Source: Acidimicrobiia bacterium (GTDB lineage: Bacteria > Actinomycetota > Acidimicrobiia > Acidimicrobiales > MedAcidi-G1). Taken from it: a stretch of DNA of 45,088 nt. The stretch's first letter is position 1, and each line of letters opens with the position of its first letter. Of the stretch, positions 24,659 to 33,967 are shown piece after piece. The stretch lies in contig DUAC01000020.1 of assembly GCA_012961035.1 (NCBI GenBank), forward strand, positions 1 to 45,088, read 5' to 3'. The notes beneath the pieces were generated by a model. The model worked only from the letters and a program-made list of their open reading frames with translations. It made no database searches and had not been told where the DNA came from. A program made the translations under genes and the position numbers.

Positions 24659-24701
24659 GACAAGACAAGACAAGACAAGACAAGACAAGACAAGACAAGA
24701 C
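24659..24701 (+). repeat. Pentanucleotide microsatellite, 8 x GACAA, in the leuA leader
   Basis: Eight perfect tandem copies of GACAA run from 24659 to 24698, followed by a partial GAC. The tract lies between the attenuator terminator and the leuA start, 18 nt before the ATG at 24719. It is unlike the GC-rich surroundings. Its unit is not a multiple of three, and it is outside the leuA frame. In one other frame it would encode a QDKTR repeat, which I do not believe is translated. Slippage here would change the leader length in 5-nt steps. Confidence 0.9.
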
Positions 24702-24718
24702 CCAGAATGGAACCAGCC

Positions 24719-26293
<1,575 letters not shown>

Positions 26294-26345
26294 GCAGCCC
26301 CGGCCGGTTCACCGCCACGGTGGGGTGACCGTTAGGTTGCGCCCC

Positions 26346-26750
26346 ATGGCGGTCGATACCGGTGCGGAGGGCTACGACGCGTTTCCCCTCCGGTCGTTCC
26401 TCGAGTTCGATATCCGGGATGGTCCGGACGGGGCCGCCGTCGCGTTCCTGGACGTGGACGACCGGCACCTGAATCCGAACGGGATCGTGCACGGTGGGGT
26501 GGTCTTCACACTGGCCGACACGGCCATGGGTCGGGCCACGATGGCGGTGCTGGGAGACGGGCAGATCTGCGCCTCCATCGAGGTGTCGGTCCGCTACCTG
26601 CGACCCATCCCCGGGGGACGACTCGTCGCCACCGCCTCGGTACTGAGGGCTGGACGCCGGATCGTGCATCTGGAGTGCAGCGTCACGATCGACGGTGACG
26701 ACCGGCCGGTAGCAGTGCTTCAGGGGTCGTTCGCCGTGCTGGAGGCCTGA
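26346..26750 (+). CDS. PaaI-family hotdog thioesterase
   Basis: The 134-residue single hotdog domain has NPNGIVHGGVVFTLADTAMGRATMA as the helix with the active-site segment and ASIEVSVRYLRPIPGG as the following strand, typical of PaaI-type acyl-CoA thioesterases. It hydrolyses a medium or aryl acyl-CoA in the cytoplasm; the substrate is not readable. TAGGTT at 26333-26338 ends 7 nt before the ATG at 26346, which favours this start over a GTG at 26325. It is convergent with the beta-propeller gene, with a 39-bp gap and no strong hairpin. Confidence 0.85.
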   Translation: MAVDTGAEGYDAFPLRSFLEFDIRDGPDGAAVAFLDVDDRHLNPNGIVHGGVVFTLADTAMGRATMAVLGDGQICASIEVSVRYLRPIPGGRLVATASVLRAGRRIVHLECSVTIDGDDRPVAVLQGSFAVLEA

Positions 26751-26789
26751 ACCCTGCTCGGAGCCTCCGGGGTGCTGTCCGGGTCGGCT

Positions 26790-29105
26790 CTAGGACCCGA
26801 CCTGCAGGTCGACGACCTGTAGGCGTGCGAGGCCCTCCAGGGAGTTCTCCTGGAGGCGCTGGCGTGAGTAGGACCAGAGGCCGTCGCCGATGACGAGGGT
26901 TCGCTGGATTGGCTGCACGTAGTCGCCATCCGGCCGGCAGGCCAGAAGGTCCTGATCCTCCGGAATGGCCTCCGGATCAATGCCGAACTCCTCGGCGAAC
27001 CCGTTCCCCCTTGGCATGCGCTCGCACCAGTGGCCCTTCATGGTGGCGTCCACGCCCTTCTCACAGAACATGACGACTACGCCGCCCATCATCTCCTCCA
27101 GGCGACCGGAGTCACTGGTCAGCTCGTCCAGGTCCACCACGGGGCACGGTGGCACCGGCTCGGCGCCCGGCTCGTCGGCGTGGTCGATGCGGCCCACCTC
27201 GGCCAGCGTGTCGTCGCCCACCCTCAGGACGACCGCACCGTTGTTCTCGGACCGCCAGTCGTTGAATGGCAGGACGGCCAGGTCCTTCCAGGCCAGGAAC
27301 GCCCGATGGTCCCATTCCACGCCGCTATTGCCGCCCTTCATGGACCAGGTGGCCAGGTCACGTGGTGCGTCCAGGTCCGACACGTCGAACAGGGTGACCT
27401 TGGTGCCGGTGGTGCGTCCCTCGGCGGTGGCCTCCTGGCCGATGCCCAGCACCCGGTCGGGCCCGATCGGATGCAGGTAGCCGCTGTACCCGGTGATCTT
27501 CAGCTCGCCGCGCACGACGGGTGCCGTCGGGTCGGAGAGGTCCACGGTGTAGAAGGGGTCGGTCTGGCGGAACGTCACCACATAGGCCACGTCGCCCACG
27601 TAGCGGACGGCGAAGATCCGCTCGCCCCGTCCCATGTCGCCGACCTGGCCGACCACGTCCAGGGTTGCGTCGTTGCGGGCCAGCACGGTCACCATCGACT
27701 CGGCGTCCTCGTCGAAGCGCCACGGGCCGCCCGTGGTGGTGGCCACCCGCAGGTGGCCCTCGTGCTCGGACAGGGAGAACTGGTTCAGGAGGTGCCCCGG
27801 CACGACGCCGGAGGCCAGGTAGGTGGTGGCGGCCGGGTCGGTCACGTCGAACTGGTGGACGGCCGTGTCCCATCTGTCGTTCCACCAGGCCACGCGCGAC
27901 TCGTCGGCCATCTCCTCGGGGTCCACCCATGCGTTGGTCGTCACGTACAGGTTCTCGTGGCCCGCGTAGACGGTCGAGCCCTCGGCCAGCACAGCGGTGG
28001 TGGCCGGGGCGGCCAGCGGCCGGTCCAGCGGCACGGTCAGGACCGTCAGGGTCGAGAAGCCGGCGAACTCCACCGGTCGGGACACGTCGGTGCAGGCGTT
28101 CAGCTGGCCTTCGGCCAGGACCTCGCCGCCTGACTCCAGGACGAAGTCGGGCATCCAGTTCGACAGCACGGTCTCGGCCACCACCTCGCGGTTGAACCGC
28201 TCGGCCCGTTCCTCGCCGGCCGGGCTCACCGGGTAGACGAACGGCAGCTCGCTGGGCGTGGTGGCCACGACGATGCGGGCCGAACCGCCCACCACCCGAC
28301 TGGAGACGTGCCGGCCCTGCACTGTCAGCACGTTGGCGACCCGGAGGTCCGTCGGGTCAGACAGGTCCACCTCGATCACGCTGGTGAGGGGGCTCCACGT
28401 CCCGGGTGGCGACAGTATGGCCAGCGCTGGTGATGTGCCTTCGCCCTCCGGCTGGCCCCCGTCGTCGCCATACGGCTCGATTCCGTGACCCTCGTCCGGG
28501 TAGGTGTCGGCGATGAGGAAGGCCCGATCGCCGGCCAGCAACAGGTCGCGGCTCCAGTGGCCCTCCAGGCGCAGCGTGCCGGTCAGCACCGCTGTCGGGC
28601 CTGTGACGTCCACCAGGTGCAGCCGGTCGTCCTCGATGACCAGGATGCGGTGACCGTCTGTCTTGAGGAGGTCCGGCTCGTCGATGCCCAGCTCCTGCAC
28701 GTTGGTCCCCGAGAAGTCGACGCCCTCTTCCATGGACCGGGCCATGCCCGCCGTCGGGGCTGCCATGGCGACGTCGGTCGTCGCAACGCCCATCTCGAGC
28801 ATGACGGGTCCTCCGAACCAGCCACCCCCCAGGCCGTACGGGCCGACGCGTTCCACGGCCTCGGCCCGCAGGTGGAGGAGCAGCTCGTCGCACTTGGTGA
28901 AGGCGACGAGGCCGGCCACCAGCTGGGTTCCCGACACGTCCACCACGCCGGTGGTGGACACCACCGGCGGCTGGCCGGAGAAGCCGGGCCCCTCGGCGTC
29001 CGTGCCGCACCCGGCGGCCAGGACCGCCAGGGCTGCCAGCAGCGCTGCGGCCAGGCGGCCGAGGGGCATGTGTGGCGGAGCGGTCATGCGGCGGCCGTGC
29101 CTCAT
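26790..29105 (-). CDS. Beta-propeller-domain lipoprotein (secreted)
   Basis: The protein has about 771 residues from the ATG at 29105, which overlaps the leuD stop as ATGA. An N-terminal Arg-containing stretch, a hydrophobic segment (LAAALLAALAVLAAG) and C33 give a lipoprotein signal. The sequence FSGTNVQELGIDEPDLLKTDG and the following RLHLVDVTGP-type repeats match the secreted C-terminal beta-propeller family (Pfam Beta_propel). Repeats continue to the C-terminus (for example VTLFDVSDLDAPRDLATW and LYVTTNAWVDPEEMAD). The family's function is unknown; extracellular sensing or hydrolase scaffolding has been suggested. Coupling to a leucine biosynthesis gene is unexpected and may reflect only operon compactness. 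ATGs at 29087 and 29069 are alternatives. Confidence 0.8.
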   Translation of the reverse strand: MRHGRRMTAPPHMPLGRLAAALLAALAVLAAGCGTDAEGPGFSGQPPVVSTTGVVDVSGTQLVAGLVAFTKCDELLLHLRAEAVERVGPYGLGGGWFGGPVMLEMGVATTDVAMAAPTAGMARSMEEGVDFSGTNVQELGIDEPDLLKTDGHRILVIEDDRLHLVDVTGPTAVLTGTLRLEGHWSRDLLLAGDRAFLIADTYPDEGHGIEPYGDDGGQPEGEGTSPALAILSPPGTWSPLTSVIEVDLSDPTDLRVANVLTVQGRHVSSRVVGGSARIVVATTPSELPFVYPVSPAGEERAERFNREVVAETVLSNWMPDFVLESGGEVLAEGQLNACTDVSRPVEFAGFSTLTVLTVPLDRPLAAPATTAVLAEGSTVYAGHENLYVTTNAWVDPEEMADESRVAWWNDRWDTAVHQFDVTDPAATTYLASGVVPGHLLNQFSLSEHEGHLRVATTTGGPWRFDEDAESMVTVLARNDATLDVVGQVGDMGRGERIFAVRYVGDVAYVVTFRQTDPFYTVDLSDPTAPVVRGELKITGYSGYLHPIGPDRVLGIGQEATAEGRTTGTKVTLFDVSDLDAPRDLATWSMKGGNSGVEWDHRAFLAWKDLAVLPFNDWRSENNGAVVLRVGDDTLAEVGRIDHADEPGAEPVPPCPVVDLDELTSDSGRLEEMMGGVVVMFCEKGVDATMKGHWCERMPRGNGFAEEFGIDPEAIPEDQDLLACRPDGDYVQPIQRTLVIGDGLWSYSRQRLQENSLEGLARLQVVDLQVGS

Positions 29106-29695
29106 GCCGTGGTCGGCATCCACGCCGGCCGGGTGGTCTCGAAGACGGCAATGTCGTCCTCGTGTCGCAGCGAGATCCCGATGTCGTCCAGACCCTGCAG
29201 GTACCGCTCACGGGTGGCCGGGTCCATCGGGAAGGAGCATGAGATTCCGGCGTCGGGTGCCTCCAGCGTCAGGTTGGCCACGTCCACGGTGATCACCAGG
29301 TCGGGGTCGGCCTCCACTGCATCCAGCAGCGCCTCGCCCACCTCGGGTGTCACCTCCACGGGAACCAGGCCGTTCTTCGTGCAGTTGTTCCTGAAGATGT
29401 CGGCGAAGCGTGGAGACACCACGGCACCGAACCCGTACTGCTGGATTGCCCAGACGGCGTGCTCACGTGACGAACCGGTGCCGAAGTTGGGGCCGGCGAC
29501 GAGCACCACGGCATCGGAGTAGCGCTCGTTGTTCAGGACGAAGTCGCGGTCGTCGCGCCATTCCGAGAAGAGGCCCTTCTCGAAGCCGGTGCGCTCTACG
29601 CGCTTCAGCCAGTCGCTGGGGATGATCTGGTCGGTGTCCACGTCCGAGCGACGCAGCGGTACCGCTGTACCGGAGACGATCTGTACGGCTTCCAT
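29102..29695 (-). CDS. leuD: 3-isopropylmalate dehydratase small subunit
   Basis: The 197-residue LeuD starts with VSGTAVPLRRSDVDTDQIIPSDWLKRV and carries the swivelling-domain motifs VLVAGPNFGTGSSREHAVWAI and SPRFADIFRNNCTKNGLVPV. It pairs with LeuC to isomerise 2-isopropylmalate to 3-isopropylmalate. It begins 9 nt after the leuC stop, with a GGAG-like site in that gap. Length matches proteobacterial and actinobacterial LeuD proteins (about 195-205 residues). Confidence 0.96.
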   Translation of the reverse strand: MEAVQIVSGTAVPLRRSDVDTDQIIPSDWLKRVERTGFEKGLFSEWRDDRDFVLNNERYSDAVVLVAGPNFGTGSSREHAVWAIQQYGFGAVVSPRFADIFRNNCTKNGLVPVEVTPEVGEALLDAVEADPDLVITVDVANLTLEAPDAGISCSFPMDPATRERYLQGLDDIGISLRHEDDIAVFETTRPAWMPTTA

Positions 29696-29704
29696 GTTCG
29701 CTCC

Positions 29705-31108
29705 TCAGTCCAGGTCGGCAGGCGTGGCGAACCTGCCGGCGATGGCGGTGGCGGCTGCAACGGCGGGCGAGACGAGATGTGTGCGGCCGCCGCGGCCCTG
29801 TCGTCCCTCGAAGTTCCGGTTGCTGGTGCTGGCGCAACGCTCGCCGGCGGTGAGCTTGTCGGGGTTCATGGCCAGGCACATGGAGCATCCGGGCTCCCGC
29901 CAGTCGAAACCGGCTGCGATGAACACCTCGGGCAGGCCCTCTGCCTCGGCCTGGGCCTTCACCATCCACGAACCGGGAACGATCAGGGTGCGTATGCCGT
30001 CGGCTACCCGCCGACCCCTGGCCACGTCTGCCACCGCCCGGAGGTCCTCGATGCGGCCGTTGGTGCACGAGCCGATGAAGACGGTGTCGATGGCCACCTC
30101 GCGGATCGGGGTACCGGCAGCGAGGCCCATGTAGTCCAGTGCCCTCTGGGCCGCCTCCCGCTGGCTGGGCTCCTCGAACGAGCCGGGGTCGGGGATCGCC
30201 GAGTCCATCCGCATCACCTGGCCGGGGTTGGAACCCCATGACACGTGGGGGACGATGTCGGCACCGTCCATGACGATCTCGGCGTCGAACACGGCGTCGT
30301 CATCGGTGGCCAGAGTCCTCCAGTCGGCCACCGCCGCATCCCAGTCGTCGCCCGTCGGGGCATGGTCCCGGCCCTCCAGGTACTCGAAGGTGGTCTCGTC
30401 CGGGGCGATCAGCCCGGCCTTGGCGCCGGCCTCTATCGACATGTTGCAGACGGTCATCCGGCCCTCCATGGAGAGGTTCCGGATCACCTCGCCGCGGTAT
30501 TCGATGATCGAGCCGATCCCGCCGCCTGTGCCGAGGCGCCCGATGATCGCCAGGATCACGTCCTTGGCGGTGGAACCCTCCGGCAGGGTGCCGTTCACCG
30601 TCACCGCCAGGGTGCCGGGGCGCTGCTGGGGGAGGGACTGGGTGGCCAGCACGTGTTCCACCTCGCTGGTGCCGATCCCGAAGGCCAGGGCGCCGAACGC
30701 CCCGTGGGTGCTGGTGTGGCTGTCACCGCACACGACGGTCATGCCGGGCAGCGTCAGGCCCTTCTCCGGGCCGATGACGTGAACGATTCCCTGGCCGGGA
30801 TCGCCCATCGGGTAGAGGCGCACGCCGAACTCGTCGCAGTTGGAGCGAAGGGTCTCGATCTGGATGCGGCTGACGGGGTCGGCGATGGGCTGGTCGATGT
30901 CGACGGTCGGCACGTTGTGGTCCTCGGTGGCCACCGTCAGTTCCGGGTGGCGGACCTTCCGACCGGCCATGCGGAGGCCGTCGAAGGCCTGCGGGGAGGT
31001 GACCTCGTGGACCAGGTGCAGGTCGATGAACAGCAGGTCGGGCTCGCCATCGGCCGACCGCACCACGTGGCGGTCCCAGACCTTCTGGCTCAGGGTCTTC
31101 CCGGACAT
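29705..31108 (-). CDS. leuC: 3-isopropylmalate dehydratase large subunit
   Basis: The 467-residue aconitase-type protein has its [4Fe-4S] cysteines in FIGSCTNGR and in [61 protein letters not shown] spans the substrate region, and [20 protein letters not shown] is near the end. With LeuD it catalyses the second step of leucine synthesis. AGGAG lies 5 nt before the ATG, and a TATCCT box at 31140-31145 (minus strand) could be its -10. It is divergent from the lpd operon; the 78-bp gap serves both. Confidence 0.96.
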   Translation of the reverse strand: MSGKTLSQKVWDRHVVRSADGEPDLLFIDLHLVHEVTSPQAFDGLRMAGRKVRHPELTVATEDHNVPTVDIDQPIADPVSRIQIETLRSNCDEFGVRLYPMGDPGQGIVHVIGPEKGLTLPGMTVVCGDSHTSTHGAFGALAFGIGTSEVEHVLATQSLPQQRPGTLAVTVNGTLPEGSTAKDVILAIIGRLGTGGGIGSIIEYRGEVIRNLSMEGRMTVCNMSIEAGAKAGLIAPDETTFEYLEGRDHAPTGDDWDAAVADWRTLATDDDAVFDAEIVMDGADIVPHVSWGSNPGQVMRMDSAIPDPGSFEEPSQREAAQRALDYMGLAAGTPIREVAIDTVFIGSCTNGRIEDLRAVADVARGRRVADGIRTLIVPGSWMVKAQAEAEGLPEVFIAAGFDWREPGCSMCLAMNPDKLTAGERCASTSNRNFEGRQGRGGRTHLVSPAVAAATAIAGRFATPADLD

Positions 31109-31173
31109 CGGTGCTCCTAGTGGGAATCGGGGTCCGGTCAGGATACGGGGCCGCCCCCCGATGCCAGCCGCGG

Positions 31174-31179
31174 TACCGT
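31174..31179 (+). promoter_or_regulatory. -10 box before the small membrane peptide and lpd
   Basis: TACCGT ends 7 nt before the GTG at 31187, as at ipdA. This supports transcription starting at that GTG and therefore translation of the 29-residue frame from a leaderless mRNA. Confidence 0.45.
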
Positions 31180-31186
31180 CGGCGGC

Positions 31187-31276
31187 GTGAGCACGCGCAT
31201 GTTGATCCTTTCGGCACTCGTCTGCGGGATGGGCCTACTGGTGGCCTTCACGGTCCAGGTGGTGATGGCGCCGTGA
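31187..31276 (+). CDS. 29-residue single-span membrane peptide coupled to lpd
   Basis: A GTG-started frame of 29 codons encodes four polar residues (MSTR), then a hydrophobic stretch of about 22 residues ([19 protein letters not shown] and on), ending VVMAP. It would span the membrane once. Its TGA overlaps the lpd GTG (GTGA), so it is read before lpd on the same message. I do not recognise it. It may be a real small membrane protein or a leader frame whose translation delivers ribosomes to lpd. The -10 box 7 nt upstream favours real translation. The single cysteine (VCGM) is the only reactive residue. Confidence 0.5.
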   Translation: MSTRMLILSALVCGMGLLVAFTVQVVMAP

Positions 31277-32676
31277 CAGTCCGGCACGACCTGGTGGTGG
31301 TTGGTGGCGGTCCGGCCGGCTACGCGGCGGCCCTCTACGGGGCGGCCTCCGGCCTGGACGTCGGCCTCGTCGAGGAGCGCAGCCTCGGCGGCACCTGCCT
31401 GCACGTGGGTTGCATACCGGCCAAGGAACTCCTGGAGACCGCCTCGGTGCTGCGCACCGTGCGCGATGCGGCCGGGTTCGGAGTGGTGACCGGCGGCGTC
31501 GAGCCGACCGTGGACCTGGCCGTCAGCCAGGTACGCAAGCAGAAGGTCATCGACGGCCTGGTCAAGGGACTCGGCTCGCTGCTGGCGGGGCGTGACGTCA
31601 CCGTCTACGACGGAACGGGACGCCTCGGGGTCGACCACGTGGTGACCGTCGACGGGCCGGATGGTCCGGTCGTGGTTGCGGCCGACCACGTGGTGCTGGC
31701 CACCGGCTCCACGCCGCGGACCATTCCGGGCTTCGACATCGACGGCTCCCTGGTGGTCACCAGCGACGAGTTGCTGTCCATCACCGAGGTTCCCGACCGT
31801 GTCGCGGTCATCGGGGGCGGAGCCATCGGATGCGAGTTCGCATCCATGCTGGCCGACTACGGATCGGCGGTCACCCTGCTGGAGGCCGCTACCGAGATCC
31901 TCCCGGGGTGTGACATCGACGTGGCCAAGACCGTCCGGCGTTCCTTCAGACGACGCCGCATCGACGTCCACTCAGGGGTGCCGGTCCACGGCCACGATCC
32001 CTCCGATGCAGCCACGACGGTCAGGTTCGGCGATGACTCCACGGTCGAGGTGGACCTCGTGGTGGTCGCCGTCGGACGTCGCCCCCGGGGCGACTCGGCC
32101 GGCCTGGTAGGGACCCGCGTGGTGGTCGACGAGAGGGGCTTCATCGGTGTCGACGACCGCCTCCGGACCGGCGAGCCGGGCGTCTACGCGGTGGGCGACG
32201 TCGTGCCCACCCCGCAGCTGGCCCATGTCGGCTTCGCCGAGGGGATGTTCGTGGTGAAGGACCTGCTGGGCGAGTCGCCGAGGCCGATCGACCCGACGAC
32301 CGTGCCGTGGTGCATCTACAGCCACCCCGAGGTGGCCTTCGCCGGGCTTACGGAGGCCGCGGCCATCGAGGCCGGCCACGACGTGGTGGTCAGCAGCCAC
32401 CGGTTCGCCGGCAACGGCAGGGCCATGATCATCGGCGACGTGGATGGTCTGGTGAAGGTCGTCGCCGCCAGGGACGCCGATGGGCGGGCGGGTCGCATCC
32501 TGGGCGTCCACATGGTCGGACCGTGGGTCACCGAACAACTCGGGCAGGCCTACCTGGCCGTCAACTGGGAGGCCACGGTGGACGAGGTGGCCGAGTTCAT
32601 CCAACCCCACCCGACGCTCAGCGAGCTGTTCGGCGAGACGGCCATGGCGCTCACCGGCCGAGCGCTCCACGGCTGA
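31273..32676 (+). CDS. lpd: Dihydrolipoamide dehydrogenase (E3)
   Basis: The protein has 467 residues from the GTG at 31273. FAD motif VVVGGGPAGYAAA, redox disulfide C42 and C47 in GGTCLHVGCIPAKEL, NAD motif VAVIGGGAIGCEFAS, second FAD motif GVYAVGDVVPTPQLAHVGFAEG, and the C-terminal HPTLSELFGE with the His-Glu pair are all present. Ala replaces the more usual Ser in CIPAK. It reoxidises dihydrolipoyl groups of 2-oxo-acid dehydrogenase complexes with NAD. The next two genes encode the E2 that carries the lipoyl group and the enzyme that makes the lipoyl group. Confidence 0.95.
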   Translation: MTVRHDLVVVGGGPAGYAAALYGAASGLDVGLVEERSLGGTCLHVGCIPAKELLETASVLRTVRDAAGFGVVTGGVEPTVDLAVSQVRKQKVIDGLVKGLGSLLAGRDVTVYDGTGRLGVDHVVTVDGPDGPVVVAADHVVLATGSTPRTIPGFDIDGSLVVTSDELLSITEVPDRVAVIGGGAIGCEFASMLADYGSAVTLLEAATEILPGCDIDVAKTVRRSFRRRRIDVHSGVPVHGHDPSDAATTVRFGDDSTVEVDLVVVAVGRRPRGDSAGLVGTRVVVDERGFIGVDDRLRTGEPGVYAVGDVVPTPQLAHVGFAEGMFVVKDLLGESPRPIDPTTVPWCIYSHPEVAFAGLTEAAAIEAGHDVVVSSHRFAGNGRAMIIGDVDGLVKVVAARDADGRAGRILGVHMVGPWVTEQLGQAYLAVNWEATVDEVAEFIQPHPTLSELFGETAMALTGRALHG

Positions 32677-32680
32677 TCCG

Positions 32681-33967
32681 ATGGCCGACGTCCTCCTCCC
32701 CCAGCTAGGCGAGACGGTCACCGAGGGCACCATCACACGCTGGTTCTTCGGCATCGGCGAGACGGTTCCGGCAGACGCCCCGCTCTACGAGGTCTCGACC
32801 GAGAAGGTCGACTCCGAGGTGCCGTCACCCCTGGGTGGGGTGCTGGTCGAGATCATCGCCTCCGAAGGGGCCACCATCCCCGTCGGAGCCCTCCTCTGCC
32901 GCATCGACCCCGACGACCCCTCCTCTACCTCTCCTCTGCCTACTCCTTCCGCCGTCGCCGGAGCCGGAGCCGGTGGCACGGGCTTGTCCACATCCGAACA
33001 GGGATCCGGTGTCCCTGCCGGTTCGGACGCCGTCGTAGCTTCAGCTGCGGCGGCCGGGCCGGCGGGGGCGACGGGGACCGGGGTGGAGCATCGAGGACGA
33101 GCCGGGGTGCGTCTGTTGTCTCCGGTGGTGAGGCGACTGTTGGCTGAGAATGGCCTGGACCCGGCGAGGGTTCGTGGGACCGGCCTGGGTGGCCGCCTGA
33201 CGCGTGGTGACGTGGAGACGTTCCTGCGCGACAACCCCGAGCGGGCCGAGCCGTTCAACGGCATCCGGAAGGCCACGGCCAGGCACATGGTCGGATCCAA
33301 GGCCACCTCCCCACACGTCCTGACCGCCATGGAGGTCGACTTCGATGCCGTGGACCGCCTGCGGTATGCGGAGAAGGACGCCTGGCGGGACGCCGAGGGA
33401 TCCAGCCTCACCTACCTGCCGTTCATCGTCGCCGCCCTGGCCGAGGCCCTGGCCGCCTTCCCCCGCCTCAACGCCAGCGTCGGCGACGACGAGCTGATCG
33501 TGCACGGTGACGTGAACCTGGCCGTCGCCGTGGACCTCGGGTTCGAGGGCCTGGTGGCGCCGGTCGTCCGCAAGGTGGGGGACCTGTCGATCCGGGACCT
33601 GGCCAGGTCCATCCACGAGGTGGCCGGTCGTGCCCGGGATCGCAGGCTCGTCCCCGACGACCTCTCCGGTGGGACCTTCACCGTCACCAACCCGGGCCAG
33701 TACGGCACGCTGTTCCAGTTCCCGATCATCAACCAGCCGCAGGTGGCGATCCTGTCCACCGACGGAATCGCCCGGAAGCCGGCAGTGGTCGTCGACGCAG
33801 ACGGTGTCGAGACCATCGGGGTCCGGCCCCTGGGCATCCTGGCCCTCGCCTGGGACCACCGTGCCTTCGACGGGGCGTACGCGGCGGCCTTCCTGCAGGA
33901 GCTGAAGCGGATCCTGGAGACCACCGACTGGGTCGGGCGCTGGGCCGACGAGGCCGACGGGGCGTGA
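32681..33967 (+). CDS. sucB: Dihydrolipoamide acyltransferase (E2) of a 2-oxo-acid dehydrogenase complex
   Basis: The protein has 428 residues from the ATG at 32681. One lipoyl domain (about residues 1-78) carries the lipoylated lysine K42 in STEKVDSEVPSP. An Ala/Gly/Pro/Ser-rich linker follows (~80-145), then the E1/E3-binding domain (RLLSPVVRRLLAENGLDPARV... GRLTRGDVETFL), then the catalytic domain with H393 and D397 in WDHRAFDG. This is the succinyltransferase/acetyltransferase layout. Mycobacterial-type actinobacteria use such an E2 for pyruvate dehydrogenase as well, so sucB versus a PDH E2 is not settled. No E1 gene is nearby. Stop overlaps the next GTG. Confidence 0.9.
   Translation: MADVLLPQLGETVTEGTITRWFFGIGETVPADAPLYEVSTEKVDSEVPSPLGGVLVEIIASEGATIPVGALLCRIDPDDPSSTSPLPTPSAVAGAGAGGTGLSTSEQGSGVPAGSDAVVASAAAAGPAGATGTGVEHRGRAGVRLLSPVVRRLLAENGLDPARVRGTGLGGRLTRGDVETFLRDNPERAEPFNGIRKATARHMVGSKATSPHVLTAMEVDFDAVDRLRYAEKDAWRDAEGSSLTYLPFIVAALAEALAAFPRLNASVGDDELIVHGDVNLAVAVDLGFEGLVAPVVRKVGDLSIRDLARSIHEVAGRARDRRLVPDDLSGGTFTVTNPGQYGTLFQFPIINQPQVAILSTDGIARKPAVVVDADGVETIGVRPLGILALAWDHRAFDGAYAAAFLQELKRILETTDWVGRWADEADGA

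Noticed and set aside
24444-24718. T-box riboswitch or CRISPR array before leuA
   Set aside because: No T-box sequence (GGTGGNACCGCG-like) is present, and the repeat has 5-nt units with no spacers, so neither fits; a leader-peptide attenuator plus microsatellite explains the region.
31118-31145. Possible fourth copy of the 23-nt sulfur palindrome before leuC
   Set aside because: Only one half (ATCCTGACC on the minus strand) resembles the motif; the second half does not match.
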